Positions 1 to 10,900 of a stretch of DNA of 20,785 nucleotides are shown piece after piece. The notes below the pieces were generated by a model. That model did no database searches. It was not told the DNA's origin and was given only the letters and a program-made list of their open reading frames with translations. Source of the stretch: Silene noctiflora (taxonomy: Eukaryota > Streptophyta > Magnoliopsida > Caryophyllales > Caryophyllaceae); NCBI GenBank assembly GCA_009801015.1, contig VHZZ01022740.1, positions 1-20,785 on the forward strand, written 5' to 3'. Each line of letters begins with the position of its first letter. Positions within the stretch are counted from its first letter, which is position 1. Both the position numbers and the translations under genes were made by a program.

Positions 1-370
1 GGTCCGGTCTCCGGTCCACCATTTTCTTAGATTCCGGTTTCCGGTCCGGTCCGGGACCGATTTTTTTCGGTCCGGACCGAATTGGACCGGAAAGACCGGA
101 TTTTATGTTTTTTTTATTTTTTTCCTCAAAAATATATTTTATTCCGGTCCAACCGGTCCGATCCGGTCCAATGGACCGGAATTTCTGGACCGAAATTTGA
201 AGAAGTGGGCATATTATGTCAAATTCCGGTCCAACCAGTCCGGTCCGGTCTTGGACCGGAATTTTTCGGGTCCGGTCCCGGTTCGGAATTTTTACAATCA
301 GGTCCGGTCCCGGTCCATAATTTTTGTCGATTCCGGTTCCGGTCCGGTTTTGGACCGGTGCCCACCCCTA
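1..370. mobile_element. Right end of a hAT-like DNA transposon, truncated by the window edge
   Basis: The stretch is built from dense GGTCC/GGACC and CCGGTCC words on both strands, typical of the subterminal repeats of plant hAT elements. It stops sharply at TGCCCACCCCTA (359-370), whose reverse complement TAGGGGTGGGCA is a common hAT terminal inverted repeat. Directly after it the reading frame of a gypsy integrase begins mid-protein, so the element appears to have inserted in that gene. The 8 bases 371-378 (GGTGCAGG) would be the right target duplication. The left end lies outside the window, so the duplication cannot be confirmed. No transposase coding is seen. Confidence 0.6.
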
Positions 371-923
371 GGTGCAGGAGATGATTGAGCAAGTGAAAGT
401 TATTCGGCAGAAGATGAAGGCGGCTCAGGATCGGCAAAAGAGTTATGCAGATCTTCATCGTCGGGATATCGAGTTTGAGGTTGGGGATAAGGTTTTGTTG
501 AAAGTTTCTCCTATGCGTGGAGTTATGCGTTTTGGGAAGAAAGGAAAGTTGAGTCAAAAGTTCATAGGGCCTTATGAGATTCTAGATCGGGTGGGTGAGG
601 TTGCTTATCGATTAGCCTTACCACCGGCTTTGGATAAAGTGCATAATATCTTTCATGTGTCTCAGCTGCGTAAGTATGTGAGTGACCCTTCGCATGTTCT
701 TGAGGTGGAGANCATTGAGNTAGATGAGTCGTTGTCTTATCTNGNGACTCCGAAGCAGATTCTTGATCGTAAGGTCCGGAAGACTAGNTCCGGGGAGACN
801 GTGTTNCTCAAAGTNCTGTGGTCTAATCATGAGNTNGAGGAAGCNACTTGGGAGGCGGAAGATGCTATGCGGGAGCGGTATCCGTCTCTTTTTGATCAGG
901 TATATGTGGTTACGGGGACGTAA
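371..923 (+). pseudogene. Ty3/gypsy chromovirus (Tekay/Del-like) polyprotein, 3' part: integrase C-terminus plus chromodomain
   Basis: This is the C-terminal part of a retrotransposon Pol protein. The open frame (frame of base 372, stop TAA 921-923) starts mid-protein, with residues reading VQEMIEQVK, then AAQDRQKSYAD and FEVGDKVLLKV, the usual integrase C-terminal region. The GPY/F-type module (FIGPYEILDRVGEVAYRLALP) and HNIFHVSQLRKY follow at about residues 65-100. The last 50 or so residues (TPKQILDRKVR, LWSNHE, TWEAEDAMRERYP) form a chromodomain, which in chromoviruses directs integration to marked chromatin. Protease, reverse transcriptase and RNase H are missing because a hAT-like element lies immediately upstream. 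Eleven single N bases between 712 and 845 blur some codons. Family placement is by recognised motifs only. Confidence 0.85.
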
Positions 924-1241
924 CCATGTTTCTTTTAGGGGGGTAGGAGATGATTGCATGTATCTTTTGGGGGTTTTTGTCATGTTGTTAGTTATGTTAA
1001 TGCTGGTTGTAGTTAGTGATGTTATATTGTGGGGGTTTATGTATGTTAGTAAGTATGTTGATGTCGTTCACGTTGTTGAGTGGTGTTGTGCTTGGTGAGT
1101 CGATCCGGGTATGAGTAAACATGGTGGTGGTGGTATAGATGGCGGTGCTTGTGTTGTGGAGTTGTTTTGCGTCTTTTACAGCGTTGTTTTATGTGTATGG
1201 GTCGAACTTTGGGGACAAAGTTCCTTTTAAGGAGGGAAGAC
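924..1241 (+). mobile_element. Gypsy element 3' untranslated tail with polypurine tract
   Basis: This G/T-rich non-coding stretch lies between the polyprotein stop and the 3' LTR. It ends with GGGGACAAAGTTCC (1211-1224) and a polypurine tract AAGGAGGGAAGA (1229-1240), the plus-strand primer expected just before the LTR of a Tekay-type gypsy element. No open frame of note is present. Confidence 0.7.
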
Positions 1242-2544
1242 CGTAATACTACGGTTTTCCCTGCCTTTGGTGACTCGACCGAGTAGGACTTACTCTATTG
1301 AGTAAGTCTGTGTCTTTTTAATTCAGAGTCTGGAAGTGTGGTACTCGATCGAGTACTAGGGTCACTCGATCGAGTAAGGGCCACTCGATCGAGTAAGTTA
1401 CTTATGCGGGCCGATTAAGTTAGGTTTTGTTAATAACGCGAGTTTAATTATTAATCAATACGACGACTTTTCATTACTTTCACAACTTTAAGATTTCACA
1501 AAAACCTTTCAAGAGATCGTTACTTTCTTCACTCGCGCTATTTGCAAATCTCGGAGCTTGAGTCGGTAGTTTTCAGCGTCGTTTGCGTCATCGTATTCCT
1601 TGTCTCGAGGGTAAGATCTTCATACTGTTTTTATGCCTTTTCGTTATTGCTGACTAAACCCTAATTTGGGGGTTATGGGAGTTGTTTGGGGGTTTTGATG
1701 CTAGGGTTGTAATATGTGATTGTATGTGTGAATATGAGGTGAATTCGTAGAGGATCAATTCTGAGTTGCTTGAGTTGCTGTTGGTGATTGCTTTCAGGTA
1801 GGGTTTCCCTACTCGGTTACTGTCTTATTACATGGCATTGTGAATATTGTTGTTTGTATGATATATCTGTTATGTGCTGGATGTTGTTGTGATGTGGTGG
1901 AGGTGGAGATTGGAGTGTGTTGTGAGATACGTTCTCGGCTGAGTGGAGTCACTTGCGGGANTGGCTTCACGCCCTTGATTCGCCCTCCGTGGAACCCGCC
2001 ACGGGAGGGGATGTGCACATTAATGAACATGGGTTATTGCTCGGTATGATGAGCGGGACTTAGGTGGGAACGGCTGCGGTCCCCCACTGGCAGGGCTACA
2101 CACCTTGGGTGTGTAGTCAGTGATGTGGAGTGATGTGGTGTGGTGAAGGAGATTGTGTGGTGATGCTATGTTGTTGTTTAATTGGTTGTTGTGACAGTAA
2201 CTGACCCCGTGTTGTGTTTTGTAACTGTGATGATCCATTCGGGGATGGTGAGCAGATGATGAGTAGGTATAGCATTGTTGCGCATGGGATGGCTGGGGAA
2301 TCACCTCGATAGAAGTCTTCCGCTGTGTCGTGTCTTACAGTAGATGGATTTTGAGACTTGTTTTCAGTCAGTTTGTTAGACAGTTTTGTTAGACAGTTTG
2401 ATAAACGATGTAACCATTAATTTATTTATTTAAAGTCGCTTCTTTATTGTCTTGTGATTATCATTGCCTCGGGAAACCGAGATGGTAGCATCTTCATACC
2501 TAAGGTGGCCTTGGTAAGGCACTTTGGAGTATGGGGNTGTTACA
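1242..2544 (+). mobile_element. 3' LTR of the Ty3/gypsy chromovirus (about 1303 bp)
   Basis: The start is set by the polypurine tract that ends at 1240 and by alignment with the solo LTR at 13221. The end is the TGTTACA at 2538-2544. The expected TG at the start reads CG here. The two LTRs share an array of ACTCGNNCGAGT palindromes in the first 150 bp, the phrase GATGATCCATTCGGGGATGG, and a conserved 3' end (CCTCGGGAAACCGAGATGGT, then GGAGTATGGGG and TGTTACA). A 9-bp perfect stem with a 3-nt loop (2096-2116) sits in the middle. The bases after the LTR (GGTAC, 2545-2549) would be the target duplication, but its partner is outside the window. Confidence 0.8.
1273..1394. repeat. Five ACTCGNNCGAGT palindromes in the 3' LTR
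   Basis: Copies are at 1273-1284, 1292-1303 (degenerate), 1343-1354, 1364-1375 and 1383-1394. The middle dinucleotide varies while the arms stay the same. A matching set of five occurs at the same place in the solo LTR, which suggests a functional site in the upstream (U3) part of the LTR, perhaps a binding site for a dimeric protein. That role is inference. Confidence 0.7.
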
Positions 2545-2666
2545 GGTACGGACACAACGTTAGGCCCGTTTAAGCGGACGGGCCTTACTCTACTTTGGCC
2601 CGTTGGATAAAATTATTCATTATGGCCCGGCCCATGTCCGGCCGAACCCGAAAATGATTACCTCTA
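2545..2666. mobile_element. Right end of a second hAT-like element, interrupted by the gypsy element
   Basis: Right after the LTR come repeated GGCCCG/CGGGCC words (AGGCCCGTTTAAGCGGACGG, GGCCCGGCCCATG, GGCCGAACCCG) and then a terminal CCTCTA (2661-2666). The reverse complement of this end begins TAGAGGTAATCATTTTCGGG, in the style of plant hAT termini. If this is right, the gypsy element inserted into this older element. The left part is outside the window. Confidence 0.4.
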
Positions 2667-3439
2667 GTCTGAATTGAATGACCGAATTAGCCATCTTGTG
2701 AATAATCACGTTTGGATGCATTTTGATGTTTGGATTCTATCTCCCTCAATCTTCTCTCCCTGTTTTCTCTTACACATGAACTACATTTTAATTTTTAATG
2801 TATAATTTGTAATGCACAAATTCATATTTGTGACGGCACTATTACGTTACAAGCTCGTGACCTCTCACAATGAGCAAATGAAAGAGTAAATGGGAGGGCA
2901 GGTGGGAGGGGGCTGTAAAAGGTCACAACTCATAGTTAGTGATCGTCACAAGTAAGACGAATTGTTTGTACTAAATCAAATGTAATACCAAAAAAAATGG
3001 AATACATCATCAATTTAAAGTATAGTTTCTAATTAATGAACACAAAACGTATTATACATTCGAATTATAGTTTATAAGTGAAGAAATATGATCAATTTAA
3101 GAGGAATATGATTGGAATTTGAGAGTTTACAATCGAATTGAGAAAAATGGGTACTTTAAAAATAAACCCCATACCTATATATATTGTATATAAAATCTCA
3201 TTAAATAAATTTTGAGAGACGGTCTCTTAATAAATTTAGGGTATTAAAAGTAATAAAATAGGTATAAATCATGATTAAAAATAAAATTGTTACATTTATT
3301 ATGTAAATAAGTATGAAATTACTATGTCACGATCAACAACAAAAGGATCACAAAATACAAATAAAAAGGTTACGAAAGACTGGTCGTTTAATAACTTATT
3401 GAAAGATCGTTTCTCCCAAGTTTTAGTGTTTGAATATAT
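2667..3439. other. AT-rich intergenic stretch
   Basis: Apart from the small MITE at 2828-2951 I see no gene. The remainder is AT-rich with short open frames that lack recognisable motifs. A short palindromic phrase GAGAGACGGTCTCTTA occurs at about 3213-3228. Confidence 0.5.
2828..2951. mobile_element. Small MITE with terminal TTGTGACG repeats
   Basis: The left side reads TTGTGACGGCACTATTACG. The reverse complement of the right side reads TTGTGACGATCACTAAC. Inner words also pair (GTGACCTCTCACA with GTGACCTTTTACA). It resembles the MITE group at 16359-17835, which shares words such as CTCACAAT and GTCACAAG. There is no coding capacity. Confidence 0.5.
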
Positions 3440-3929
3440 GGAAAATTCACGTGTTATCAATGAACTTTGCCACTTTTCACGTGATACCCAATATTTTGAG
3501 TTTGTGCACATAATACCCTTCGTGTTTCATTTTCATGCACTACATGTTTTTTTGTCACAATAAAAATTTTGAATTGAGCATAAAACCTATATTGGAATTT
3601 AGAATCTGTCATTTTTTGTTCTCAAATGATTATCTCGCCATAATGCACGATTTGGGGGGAAAATTGTTGGCTGACGTTTTTTTTTTTTTTTTTTTTTTTT
3701 TTACCGAAAACATCAAATCAACTATAACGTCGATCTTAAATTTCCGAATGACTGTTTTCGTTTTATCAAATTACAGGTCTCGAAAAGTTAATCTAATTTT
3801 AAAAAATGTCATGTCGTGCTTGAAAATACAAACTCGAGGCCTCGAGGGTATCATATCTACGAATTTTAAAAGTTGGGTACTATGCACACACAAAATGAAA
3901 AAGTTTTGGGGGTACCACGTGAATTTTCC
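3440..3929. mobile_element. Inverted-repeat element, copy A (about 490 bp)
   Basis: It starts GGAAAATTCACGTG (3440-3453) and ends CACGTGAATTTTCC (3916-3929), a perfect 14-bp terminal inverted repeat with a CACGTG core. The interior aligns along its length with copy B at 3971-4753, with shared phrases such as CAATATTTT, TTGAGCATAA and AAATGATTATCTCG. A run of 26 T (3677-3702) sits inside copy A, while copy B has only short T runs there. No transposase is present, so this is a non-autonomous DNA element of unknown superfamily. Confidence 0.6.
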
Positions 3930-3970
3930 GTAAAAAATAATTAATTTCTCGGAGTATCATTAAACTTTTC

Positions 3971-4753
3971 GGATAATTCACGTGGTACCCCCGAACTTTA
4001 CCACTTTGCACATTGTACTCAATATTTTAAGTTTATTTACATAATACTCTCTATGTTTGATTTTCATGCATAAAATACCCTTTTTGTCGTTATAAAAAAA
4101 TTCAATTGAGCATAACTCCTAAATCGGAATTCATAATCGGCCAATTTTTGTTCTAAAATGATTATCTCGTCATACTTTATGATTTGGGGGAAAAATTTCA
4201 ACTAACGTTTTGTCGGTTTTTTTGTACGAAAAACTCAAATCTATCATAATTTCGATCTTAAATTTTCGAATAACCGCTTTCATTTTGTCAAATTATAAAT
4301 CTCGAAAAGTTAATCAATTTGAAAAAAAGAATTGCCAAAATCCGATTTCTAATCAATGATTTATACTCAATTGAAAACTTTAAGAACGATAAAGAGGCAC
4401 GTTATGCTTAAAATCAAACTTCAAGAGTACTTTGTACACAAACAAAATGCAGTTCATGGATTATACATCTGAGGTAGTACCTCTTGATATCTATTTTCTG
4501 AGTTTTATATTAAAGTTTTTGAGTTTTATTTTAAATATCATGAGTTTGCAGTATTAAGTTTTTGAGTACATTTATTTAAAACATTAAACTAAAAAAATAT
4601 ATAATATTACTCAAAAACTATATTTGAAAATACTAATATGCTAGAAACAATGTATATATGCTCAAAAATTAAAAGGTGTGAAATACTAGCTCAGATGCGT
4701 AATCCTTTTTCTCAACAAAATGACCTAATTTGATGCTACAACATGAATTTTCC
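3971..4753. mobile_element. Inverted-repeat element, copy B, interrupted by a Mutator-like MITE
   Basis: It starts GGATAATTCACGTGGTACCC (3971) and ends CATGAATTTTCC (4742-4753). It is a second, diverged copy of the element at 3440-3929, in the same orientation. Without the 264-bp inserted MITE and one 9-bp target duplication it measures about 510 bp, close to copy A. Its right end lies about 150 bp upstream of the VMS1 start codon, so it is part of that gene's proximal upstream region. Confidence 0.55.
4450..4713. mobile_element. Mutator-like MITE (264 bp) with 9-bp target duplication
   Basis: It is flanked by AACAAAATG at 4441-4449 and at 4714-4722, a perfect 9-bp direct repeat as made by Mutator-like transposases. 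The ends pair as inverted repeats: GGATTATACATCTGAG near the left (4458) against GGATTACGCATCTGAG read from the right (complement of 4690-4705). The interior is very AT-rich and non-coding. Confidence 0.6.
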
Positions 4754-4906
4754 GTAAACTTTTCTATTTCTACAAGTCAGGAATTTATTCTAGTCAAATT
4801 TACAATTAAAAACCCATCCTCAAATAGGAAGACACGGTCATAACTCACACGGCGTCATTTCAAAACGAGAGAATCACAACCGCTACGAACACCAACAAGC
4901 TTAATA

Positions 4907-7900
4907 ATGGCGACGAGCGCCGCCGTCATCGCCACCGCACACGGCGGAGGAAACCAAACAGATAAACGACCACGCTCCATATTCGAGTTGCCGGGAAACT
5001 TCTTCGATTCATGCCGCCTTCTTCCTCCCGGTAAACACCTCACTCCTCCCGCCGCCGACGCTGCCTATGATGAAACCCTAAGTTCACCCGCCGCTGAAAA
5101 AATTGATCAATTGAACAACAATAATAACATCATTTCCAGCAGCAGTAGTAGTAGTGTTATGAGTCGATGGTCGTGTAATACTTGCAAAGCAGAATTCGAG
5201 TCTCTTCTCGATCAGCGTTCTCACTTCAAATCCGACCTTCATCGCTTCAATGTAGGGATTTTTTTTTACCTTGTTTGATTGTGTTTTTCGTAATTTTGTT
5301 TAATTGTGTTATCTGGTTGATTAAGGTTACATTTCGAATGGAGTCAAAGACTTGTTGTTCTTTGGTTTGAATTACGACGACGGAATAAAGCAAAATGGCA
5401 CACTAACTGACTAGGTTTCTTTCTGTTATGAAGTAACGGTTAATCAATGTAATTCTCTGCGCAATTTTCATTTTGGGTCATTTCCAAGTTGTTGCATAAC
5501 CCTCAATTTGCTGGAGTCATCGAGACACTAGAATAGCGTTTTTGTTGTATTGCCATTGTTGCTGCTGCTGTTAAGTGGTGGATTAATTTACAATTGATTT
5601 TTGTTATGAAATGCTTAGCTCTTAGCCTAGCCTCTTATGTTCGAGTGATTGAATTGCTACAATATACTTTGTTGGTTATACGCATGAGAATTGGAGATTA
5701 CTTGATGGGAGAAGAAATATGTACTTCCTCCGTTCCATTGGGCTGTATACATTTCTCATTTCTGAAAGTATGTGAGGAAGATTTGGAAAAATGCATACAG
5801 TTTTCATGGAATGGAAGAATTATTAGATACAAGTTGAAACTTTATGTTAGGAATGTGTGAATAGAAATGGCTATTTTGTTTCTTTGGGGGAAGTATAATC
5901 TAAATTCTAGGCCCTGTTGTTTTCAATTCAATTCAGCTTGTTTACGTTTCAGTGTTGAACTCATAAATACTGTAGCTTCTTTCTATTATACACCACAAAT
6001 CGAACCAAAACAGCCTGTTTATTTTGCGTTTGAGAGAAGCTTCCTTTACCCTGTAGGCAAGGATTGGACAATGGACATATCTATAAGTTGAGATGATAAT
6101 GCACTTTTGTGCTTGGGAGTTAGGATGCTTTAAGATGTTGAATATATGAGGAGGAATTTCAAAATTGTTACCTAAGTTCTGGGTTTATGTCACTTAGGTT
6201 GTTGATATGGAGTAACTATATACGGTTTCTGATTGTTGATTTTTTTTTTCATTTAATTTTGCTGCCTTAGGTAAAGTTAAGCCTTGCAGGAAAAGATCCA
6301 GTGAAAGAGGATGACTTGGATGAGTTGACTGCTGACTCTTTTCATAATGATTTTGATGTATCCAGTATCTCGGGATCGGAAGATGAAGCCGATCGATCAT
6401 CCCGTGCTTTAAATAGTATAAACGAGACTTATGCTCAAAGCCTTAAAAATAAAATATTTATTCGTTTGAAATCAGGGGAAAAAGTCTCTGTGTGGAAGTC
6501 CTTGCTTTTAACGGATTCTAAGACTATCTCCTGTGAGAATGATCAGTTTGTTGTTGTTGACGATAATGGAACTGTGCCTTGTTTAAGGGAAGTTGATGTG
6601 ATAGAGAAATTGAAAATTTTGACTCATGAGCCAAGAGATAATACCCACTTCAGGATTGTACTATTGGCAAGTGGGGGGCATTTTGCTGGTTGTGTATTTG
6701 ACGGTAATACTACGGTTGCCCACAAGACTTTCCACAGGTGTTCTTTCTCTCCTGATCTATTCCCACCGTCGATGACACTGCTATATATCTTATGTATGTT
6801 ACTGAATTTACTGCTGATGATTTGTTGTGTTTCGTAGTGTCAATAGCTCCGCGCTTTTATTCAGTTAGTGAATGTTTTCAATTTGTCATCTTGGTTTTAG
6901 AGCAGGCTGTACATTTGTACCACCATCTTTAATAATATCAACAAAGACAATCTTGGAGGTCTGAGAAGATCTTTTCCGTGTAGTTGAATGATTTTTATTT
7001 CCATTCTATGTCTTTTAGTGCATATGGATTTCATATGTTTCTGAGTTATATGCAGGATATGCAAAGTTTCTGGCTTCTTATGAGCTGACTTTTACCATAG
7101 GCTTGTCTTTGAAGGTTTTAATTTACAGTATGCAATGAAATGCTTCCACCAATTCCCATCACGCTTAACTAAAAGTGAATAATGTATCTTGGTTTGGATC
7201 TGCTATAAACACTAAATGTATCATGTCATTTCACTATTTTAGCACTTCTATCTTTTTAGTAGATACTTCATTTTTCAGTTTCAGATGCTAGTTTATACCC
7301 TTATGGCAAGTCCATTTTCATATCCTTTTCAAAGTAAATCATCACCTGAAAACTGCATAGCATGATGTGCTTATATTGTGTTGCTCATTTTAGAATAATA
7401 TCACTAGCTATCTATTTTTTTAACCTACTTGTTTTACTTCATTGTCAGGTATGTTGTGAGGGCTAAAGCAGGCAAAAGGCAGTCAGCAAAAGATGGAAGC
7501 GGCAAATCTATACATTCTGCTGGAGCTTCACTTCGGCGATATAATGAACTTGGTTTGAAAAAGGTATTGACTGATTTAGTTGCTTATTTATAACTCAGCC
7601 TTGTTACATTTGCAAAATGGCAGTTGGTCATGTAATCAGTTGGAGTTGGCATGGGAATTGAGCCATACAATCTCGATTCTAGAGTATGTTTGCTTATGAA
7701 GTTGAGGTGATTGTCACTTTCTTTCTAGTGGAAATAAATAAATACTATGATAACAAATAATTATTTTCCGTCTATGTCTTACAAATTTTAACCCTTTACC
7801 GTATATGTTTATCTGCCGAGTCCTTGACACCATCTTACAGTCTTGCCTCAAGATGCCTGGAATGGAATGTCAATTCCTTTAGTTTAATTATTTGTGTTTA

Positions 7901-10900
7901 AAGATGACACAACTAGGTTTCTATGTCAGGAACTAAAATAAACCTCTGTATCTGGTGTGTTACATATTGTATAGATGTTCAGTTAAACTGAATCTTTTGA
8001 AATTTAGGATTACTCTAGGCTATCCCAAGAAACACATTGGTATAACACCAAACAGAAAAAGCAATACTATTTTAAGTGTCAATGAATACCTACCTGAACC
8101 CATGAAGAAGTGATTTAAATCTCAAGCAGAAGCCGTTTGGATTCCAATTCAAAGTGTCAATACCTGATTCTGGTTTGCCACTTTGCCTAATGGTGCTCAC
8201 CATCTCGTCTATGTTCTTGCAATTGCTTGTAGATGGCCTTTGAACTTCGGTAATTTTAGGCTTTATGGAGGTTTTCCTCGAAGTTTAGAGAGGTGGAGTT
8301 TTCTATTTACCCCAAAATGAATCCGTAGGGCTACACTGATGCACTTGATGCCATTGTGACAAACTTGTTTTTTTAAATTTTAGGATATTCAAGAGTTGCT
8401 AGCTTCTTGGAAGCCTTATTTTGATGCATCTTCTTGTGTTTTCATCTACGCTCCTTCAAACAACCGCCAAGTGTTCTATAATGGTGACACCCCACTTTTT
8501 AGTATCCAGAGCTGTGATGTGAAGGGTATCCCTTTCAGTGTTCGAAGGCCTACATTAAAGGAAGCACGACGTATATATGGACAATTAAGTCAGGTTACTT
8601 TTGAGGTAGATGAGATAGAAGTCCCTGATGTAGGGCAGTTGAAACTAAATGAAAGTTGTGTTAGGGACGCAAATGCCGCGAAGGAAAGAGTGAGAAAAGA
8701 AGCTAGGACTAACAATGGGCAAGAAGCATGTGAAACTGTCCAGGTATCTGTTGAAGATTCCTCGTCAACTGAAAGAGATACAGAAGTAATGACTTCTACA
8801 CCGTTACATGAGGCAGCAAAATCTGGCAATGTTGAAGGGGTTTTGGAGCTTTTAGAGCAGGGTCTAGATCCTACTGCTAAAGATGAAAGAGGGAGAACGC
8901 CATATACGGTAGCTACTGAAAAAGAAGTCAGGAATACTTTTAGACGCTTTATGGCTTCAAACCCTGAAAAGTGGGATTGGCATGCTGCGAATGTTCCGAG
9001 TCCACTGACAAAAGAGATGGAGGTGTCTCAGGTAAATTTGGTCTTTTTAAGCAGCGCTATTTTTATGTTTTCACTTTCTAGTAGATTCCAAATCATTGTT
9101 GGCGTACCCTTAAGGCTTGTTTAGATGGAGGGATTTGAAGGGAAAAGAAAGGGAGGGAGAGTAGGCGATTTAAAATTCCTTGTTTGGATAACAAATAAGG
9201 GTGAAGGTAAATGGATGGGGAGGGATTTGGAGGGATCCATTTTCCCTCCTCCAAGGCAAACCAAAATCCCTCCACCGTAGGAAAGATTTGGAGGGAAATT
9301 GTATGATTGTATCCAAACATCCACTCCCCATTCCCCTCCCCTTCCCTCCCTTCCCTCCCTTTCCATTCTCTCCTTCCTCCTCCCCTCCTTTCCCTCCTAT
9401 TTTGGTATCCAAACAGGCCTTATCGCTTACCTGTGTTGTTAGAAATCCTATTTTGTATCTCGCTTATTTCCCCTTAACTCTATTACGGAGTAATAATTAT
9501 CAACAGCTACCTAAGTACTATTTTCAGGTTTTCTTTTTCGGTGTTAATTGTCGATTTGTTGACATATATATCTGTTTTGGGCCCTTTTTGCTGGGAGTAA
9601 ATTGGTATACTGATGAATCCACAAATAATTGTTGGATGATCAGTTAGTAGTGTGCCTAAACATAAAACTAAAAAAATGAGCTGAAATTTAAATTACATCC
9701 ATGAATTTAAATCATTCTTATGGTATACTAGATGAATTTAAAAACAGGATGACATTGTAGAATCTAATAAACCTGGGGACACCAAAGAAGATCCCTGTTT
9801 TTTTTTTTTTGGTTCTTTCTTTTGTATTGAAGTATTGTTCGTCTCTTCTGTTGCTGCCGTTGTCTGTTGTACCAATTTTTGCTGCTTTGATGTGTGTTTG
9901 TTGAATCTATAAATTGACTACTAACTGTGTTTGACTTGGTGGAGTAGGCTGAAAAAGATGCTAAGCGAAAAGCAAAAGCAAAGGAGATGAAAAAACTGCG
10001 CAAGGAAAGGGAGAAGAAAGCTCAGGTTTGTCCTCTTGAATCTTGACTTTGGAATTCGTCAGTCGTCACTACTACGCTGTCATTCCAATGGCATGGTCTT
10101 TCACATTGTAGTCTTTCTGGTCCGCACTCAAGTCATTCATATTATTATTCTATTTTATTTTTCCATTTTTGGACTTCTCTAAAATGACATACCTGGCCAG
10201 ATGGGAAGGAATAAGAAATATTGAAAGCTGGAGTGATTCAAAGTTCCCCATTTAATTAGTACTGTGCATTCACTGGTGAAGTCTGGTTCAGGCTATCTGG
10301 TCTTTTATGAATAAGTAGAGCTTGGCATATACTCCACATATCATTGAGTAGTTGTTCCTGGAATCACCCTTACATGTACGATTAGAGCAGCACGTATCTA
10401 TGTTTGGTTCAGTTGCCTAATTGGACCCTTCTATTTTCTTAACTCTTAATCTACCTTTTATAGGAACTCGAGTGCATTGGTAGCTCGATTTTAGGGAAGA
10501 CTTTTTGGAGCAACTATTACTCCATATAAAAAGTGGAAATTGTATGAAATTTATATACAATGAGTTTTTCATTGTAGGCCAAGGTTGCAGAATCAAAGGA
10601 AGTACCATCAATTTCACAGGCCAGTAGCGCTTCTTCATCTTCAAATGTCCGATCAGTTCAATCTAGCTCCACTCCCAGATTGTCCAAAGAGGTATGCCTA
10701 CTTCTCTGCCATTTATTCTAACATTGGCTCCTCATTTTTCGCATGGATTAAGTAATCTTTTCTTGATCTCGTGCCTTGTTTTTTATTTTATTTTATTTTA
10801 TTTTATTTTATTTCGTCATTTTATATTCTATTCTAATTAAATCAGGAGGAACTGAAGAAGAAGCTGGCTGAAGAACGCGAAAAAAGAGCTGCTGCAGCAG

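Noticed and set aside
82-557. Short open frames on both strands in the GGTCC-rich region
   Set aside because: They translate subterminal transposon repeats and have no protein-like composition.
3324-3933. Open frames across copy A of the inverted-repeat element
   Set aside because: They run through a T26 tract and the terminal repeats, and copy B does not keep the frame.
5594-6091. Two open frames in VMS1 intron 1
   Set aside because: They lie between well-defined splice sites, one crosses a MITE, and no domain is visible.
9093-9647. Overlapping open frames on both strands in VMS1 intron 4
   Set aside because: They come from the purine/pyrimidine-rich MITE and show low-complexity Gly/Glu or Pro/Ser sequence.
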